Shown: in pieces, positions 6,337 through 8,624 of the stretch
How positions within the stretch are numbered: position 1 is the first letter of the stretch
Layout: each line of letters starts with the position of its first letter
Assembly (NCBI GenBank): GCA_937862595.1
Contig: CALMFL010000352.1
Span: 1-8,624 of the forward strand
DNA length: 8,624 bases
Direction of reading: 5' to 3'
Origin: an uncultured Fidelibacterota bacterium
GTDB lineage: Bacteria; Fidelibacterota; Fidelibacteria; Fidelibacterales; Fidelibacteraceae
The notes under the pieces: model-generated
Database searches by the model: none
Told to the model about the DNA's origin: nothing
Seen by the model: only the letters and a program-made list of their open reading frames with translations
Translations under genes and position numbers: made by a program

Positions 6337-8277
6337 ATGAAAAAGAAGTGGTTTCACAACAAGACCAGAATGATCGTTCAACTGGCCGTTCTGGCGCTGA
6401 TCGCCGGCACGCTGATCCTGGCCGCCTTCAACCCCAACCTGAACCCGGACTACGAAAAGTACTGCCCCTTCGGCGGTATCATGTCTTTCGGTTCCAAATT
6501 GAATATTGGCTCCATGTCCTGCGCCATCAGCGAAACGCAGGTATTTATCGGTCTGGGCATCGCCCTGATGATCGTCCTGGTCGGGAAGCTGTTCTGCGGC
6601 TGGCTGTGCCCGGTCGGCACCGTGAGCGAGTGGCTCAACAAGCTGGGGGTCCGCCTGGGCGTATCCATCACCCTCAAAGGAATTATCGACCGGATCCTGC
6701 GGCTGGGGAAATATGTCCTGCTCTTTTTTGCGGCCTATATCACCATGAACAGTTCGGAGCTCTGGTGTAAAAAGTTCTGTCCCTACTTTGGTTCCGTTAC
6801 CGGTTTCAACGTCGACACCGTCCTGCTGTTCTCCCTGCTCGCGATCGGAGCGGTGGTGATCGGCTCGATCTTTATCAAAAAATTCTGGTGCAAATACGCC
6901 TGTCCGCTGGGCGCCCTGAGCAATGTGTTCGCGAACTTCATCATTACCGGACCGATCATCCTTCTCTACGTGATCCTGCTTCTTGCCGGGGTGAAGATCG
7001 GCATTCTCTGGCTGCTGCTGGCGCTGGTTGCCGCCACCGCGCTGACGGAATCTCTGCGGTTTAAGTTCTTTTCGATCTCGCCCTTCATGATCCGGCGGAA
7101 TTCCACCTGCACCCGTTGCAAGCTCTGCGACGGGAATTGCCCCGAGGGCATTGCGGTCAGTGAATACGAAAAAGTGACCCATCCCGACTGCACCCTCTGT
7201 CTGGATTGCGTGAAATCCTGTCCCGTCAACGAGACCCTGAAGGTCCGGGGCGGGAAATGGATGCCGCCGGTCGTCCTCGCGGTCGTGATCGCCCTGGCTC
7301 TTCTGTTTGCAAAACAATTTCCGATGGCCACCCTGTCGGAACGCTGGGGAAATTACGAAACCGCGGATTCCCTTCAGACGGTGGGCAAGGTCGTTTTTGA
7401 GGACCTCAAGACCATCAAATGCTTCGGAAGCGCGAACTCCATGAAGAACCGGGTGCAGCGCGTTCCGGGGATCGTCGGCATGGATGCCTGGGCGTCCAGA
7501 CATAAGGTCACCCTTTATTACGATACGGCGCGCCTCACGGAAACCGATGTGAAACGCGCGGTCTTCTCGCCCTCGCGCTACAATATCCGGAAATCGGTTC
7601 CCGCGGAGGAGATCCCCGCCGCCCTTGCCGCCTACCGCGTGGGGGTCTGGGAACTCTGGGACGGCGTCGACAACGCCCATATCTACCGCATGCTCCAGGA
7701 AAACCCCGGTATCTTCGGGTTCTCCACGGAATTCGGCGAACCGGTCTATATCACCATCTACCTTGATCCCTCAGCCGTCACCCCGGCGGATATTAAGGCC
7801 CTGGTCGAACGCGATACCTACAAATATGTCCAAAACGGAGAGACCGTCACGGAAAAAGTCGATTTCGAACTGGAAAACGAAGGCGCCTTTGTCGATACGC
7901 TCGGCTACCCCGAATTCCGGAAATTGTTCTTCCCGGCCTACGACCGCGCCTTTAACGGATACCGGAACTTCACACCCGGGCAAATGAACGTCTTCGAGAT
8001 CGATTTCCCGACCGCCGAGGACCCCGCCGTTCAGCGGCGCATGAGCTATCTCACCTCGCACGTGTCCTTCGAACCCGGCGCCGTCCGCCTGCGCACCGAA
8101 TTCACCGACCGGCCCGTCCTGCAGATCTGGTTCGTCACCGACAGCACGAACGCCGGCAATATCATGCGGCACCTTGAAAAAGATATGCTGACCTGCATGC
8201 TGAGCGACGGTTCGACCAAGGAATACGAGAACACCTTTGAATTTGAAGGCGATTTCCGCGTAAGCCCCGTCAAATAG
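6337..8277 (+). CDS. NapH/NosR/YccM-type polytopic iron-sulfur membrane protein with C-terminal HMA-like repeats
   Basis: This 646-residue protein has about seven membrane segments (near 12-31, 67-86, 123-138, 159-181, 195-217, 220-237 and 308-326). With a cytoplasmic N-terminus, the CxxxCP motifs C87/C91 (FCGWLCPVG) and C185/C189 (WCKYACPLG) face the cytoplasm. So does a 2x[4Fe-4S] ferredoxin module (C258, C261, C264, C268; C285, C288, C291, C295). CPFGG at 43, C62 and CKKFCP at 144-149 would face the periplasm. Relatives such as NapH and NosR pass electrons between quinols and periplasmic partners. The C-terminal 320 residues, predicted periplasmic, are unlike those proteins. They contain three degenerate HMA-like units (about 352-412, 433-490 and 550-615), and only the first keeps a Cys (C362) at the metal site. 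This suggests electron delivery to a metal or a metal-handling partner; substrate and redox partner are unknown. NosR itself is excluded by the absence of an N-terminal FMN-binding domain. CcoG-like copper reductases share the Fe-S core idea and are a possible analogy. Confidence 0.85.
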   Translation: MKKKWFHNKTRMIVQLAVLALIAGTLILAAFNPNLNPDYEKYCPFGGIMSFGSKLNIGSMSCAISETQVFIGLGIALMIVLVGKLFCGWLCPVGTVSEWLNKLGVRLGVSITLKGIIDRILRLGKYVLLFFAAYITMNSSELWCKKFCPYFGSVTGFNVDTVLLFSLLAIGAVVIGSIFIKKFWCKYACPLGALSNVFANFIITGPIILLYVILLLAGVKIGILWLLLALVAATALTESLRFKFFSISPFMIRRNSTCTRCKLCDGNCPEGIAVSEYEKVTHPDCTLCLDCVKSCPVNETLKVRGGKWMPPVVLAVVIALALLFAKQFPMATLSERWGNYETADSLQTVGKVVFEDLKTIKCFGSANSMKNRVQRVPGIVGMDAWASRHKVTLYYDTARLTETDVKRAVFSPSRYNIRKSVPAEEIPAALAAYRVGVWELWDGVDNAHIYRMLQENPGIFGFSTEFGEPVYITIYLDPSAVTPADIKALVERDTYKYVQNGETVTEKVDFELENEGAFVDTLGYPEFRKLFFPAYDRAFNGYRNFTPGQMNVFEIDFPTAEDPAVQRRMSYLTSHVSFEPGAVRLRTEFTDRPVLQIWFVTDSTNAGNIMRHLEKDMLTCMLSDGSTKEYENTFEFEGDFRVSPVK

Positions 8278-8319
8278 CGAGGGCCGCTACCTGCAGATCT
8301 GACTTTCAAACCTACCATA

Positions 8320-8355
8320 AAAGGCCCCTTCCCGGACAAACGGGCGGGGGCCTTT
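8320..8355 (+). terminator. Terminator-like hairpin after the iron-sulfur gene
   Basis: AAAGGCCCC at 8320-8328 pairs with GGGGCCTTT at 8347-8355. A second 4-bp stem (CCCG 8331-8334 with CGGG 8341-8344) lies inside it around a GACAAA loop. It begins about 43 bp after the stop codon. Only three T residues close the stem and the tract after it is not T-rich, so termination may be weaker than at 6250, or the T residues within the stem may serve. Confidence 0.7.
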
Positions 8356-8412
8356 CTGCTTGTCCGGCACGCAAACGGCGCCGCCCTCCGGAATCACGAA
8401 GATCATCCGTTC

Positions 8413-8450
8413 ATCCTGTTATACCGTCGGATAAAGCTATCCGATCTATC
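8413..8450. repeat. Truncated third copy of the intergenic repeat
   Basis: ATCCTGTTATACCGTCGGAT starts at 8413. The segment TTATACCGTCGGATAAAGC at 8419-8437 aligns with TTATAACGTCAGATAAAAC at 8476-8494 and with the same part of the next copy. Offset to the first full unit is 57 bp rather than 80, consistent with loss of about 23 bp in this copy. It is more diverged than the two full copies. Confidence 0.6.
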
Positions 8451-8604
8451 CTGTCCCAACGGGATCCCCCCGGGATTATAACGTCAGATAAAACCATCCC
8501 TTCTATCCCGTAATCCTGTCAAAATCTTTCCTGTCCCAACGGGATCCCCTTGGGATTATCCCGTCAGATAAAACCATCCCACTATCCGGTAATCCTGTCA
8601 AAAC
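8451..8604. repeat. Two tandem copies of an 80-bp intergenic repeat
   Basis: CTGTCCCAACGGGATCCCC begins at 8451 and again at 8531, exactly 80 bp later. By hand alignment 46 of the first 50 positions match, and the match continues, with one single-base gap, through GTAATCCTGTCAAAA at the end of each copy. Each unit contains short inverted repeats: TCCC-AAC-GGGA, and ATCCC...GGGAT around a 3-nt loop. A truncated relative lies just upstream, and another copy may begin near 8612 beyond AATCCCGTCA. The structure resembles a REP/MITE-like non-coding repeat family, but copy number elsewhere is unknown. Confidence 0.8.
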
Positions 8605-8624
8605 CCCTCAGGTCAATCCCGTCA

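Larger units (their letters stand above)
8278..8624. other. Gene-free stretch at the right edge
   Basis: No convincing gene is seen on either strand. The stretch holds the terminator-like hairpin at 8320-8355, about 55 bp of unremarkable sequence, and then a degenerate repeat region from about 8413 to the window edge. I found no tRNA-like cloverleaf and no CRISPR pattern here. Confidence 0.75.

Noticed and set aside
6331..7680. A 449-codon open frame on the minus strand opposite the iron-sulfur gene
   Set aside because: The plus strand encodes unmistakable cysteine motifs and membrane segments; the reverse product is a low-complexity charged sequence with no family resemblance.
6337..8277. 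Assignment as NosR
   Set aside because: The Fe-S core is shared, but the N-terminal periplasmic FMN-binding domain of NosR is absent, the C-terminus is different, and no nitrous oxide reductase genes are nearby.
8413..8624. CRISPR array or integron attC series
   Set aside because: The repeat units are similar along their full length, with no constant-repeat/variable-spacer pattern, and there are only two full copies. No GTTRRRY/RYYYAAC core pair was found at the expected places and no cassette genes lie between copies.

Overview
The window looks like a chromosomal segment from a bacterium of the FCB superphylum (Fibrobacteres-Chlorobi-Bacteroidetes). The strongest evidence is a secreted protein ending in a type IX secretion (T9SS) type A sorting domain with the signature NYPNPFNP and a terminal KKMTLLK. 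A TonB-dependent receptor, a DUF4876-like lipoprotein and a Bacteroidetes-style outer-membrane barrel point the same way. The moderately GC-rich coding sequence and this form of sorting signal are compatible with Marinimicrobia, Ignavibacteria, Calditrichaeota or similar lineages. The exact phylum cannot be fixed from this sequence alone.

Layout: all five genes lie on the + strand. (1) At 1-1168 is the C-terminal barrel of a TonB-dependent receptor, cut by the left edge. (2) At 1176-2303 is a DUF4876/lamin-tail-like lipoprotein. (3) At 2296-3717 is an outer-membrane beta-barrel protein, probably DUF6850-like, overlapping the previous gene by 8 bp. These three form a tight operon. (4) At 3763-6234 is a secreted protein with about 14 Asp-box propeller repeats, an E-set/CBM-like domain and a T9SS sorting domain. 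It has a strong Shine-Dalgarno, a possible promoter inside the preceding gene, and is followed by a clear Rho-independent terminator. (5) At 6337-8277, with its own likely promoter, is a polytopic inner-membrane iron-sulfur protein of the NapH/NosR/YccM type. Its C-terminal half appears to hold three degenerate HMA (heavy-metal-associated) ferredoxin-fold repeats. A hairpin follows, then about 270 bp of non-coding DNA carrying an 80-bp intergenic repeat that runs to the right edge.

How they may work together (inference): genes 1-3 would be an outer-membrane uptake or binding apparatus, gene 4 a secreted or surface-anchored binding protein, and gene 5 an electron conduit taking cytosolic or quinol electrons through Fe-S clusters to periplasmic metal-binding-like domains. 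A metal or metal-cofactor acquisition and reduction system is the simplest unifying hypothesis, but no substrate can be read from the sequence. The HMA-like C-terminus of gene 5 is the most distinctive observation.
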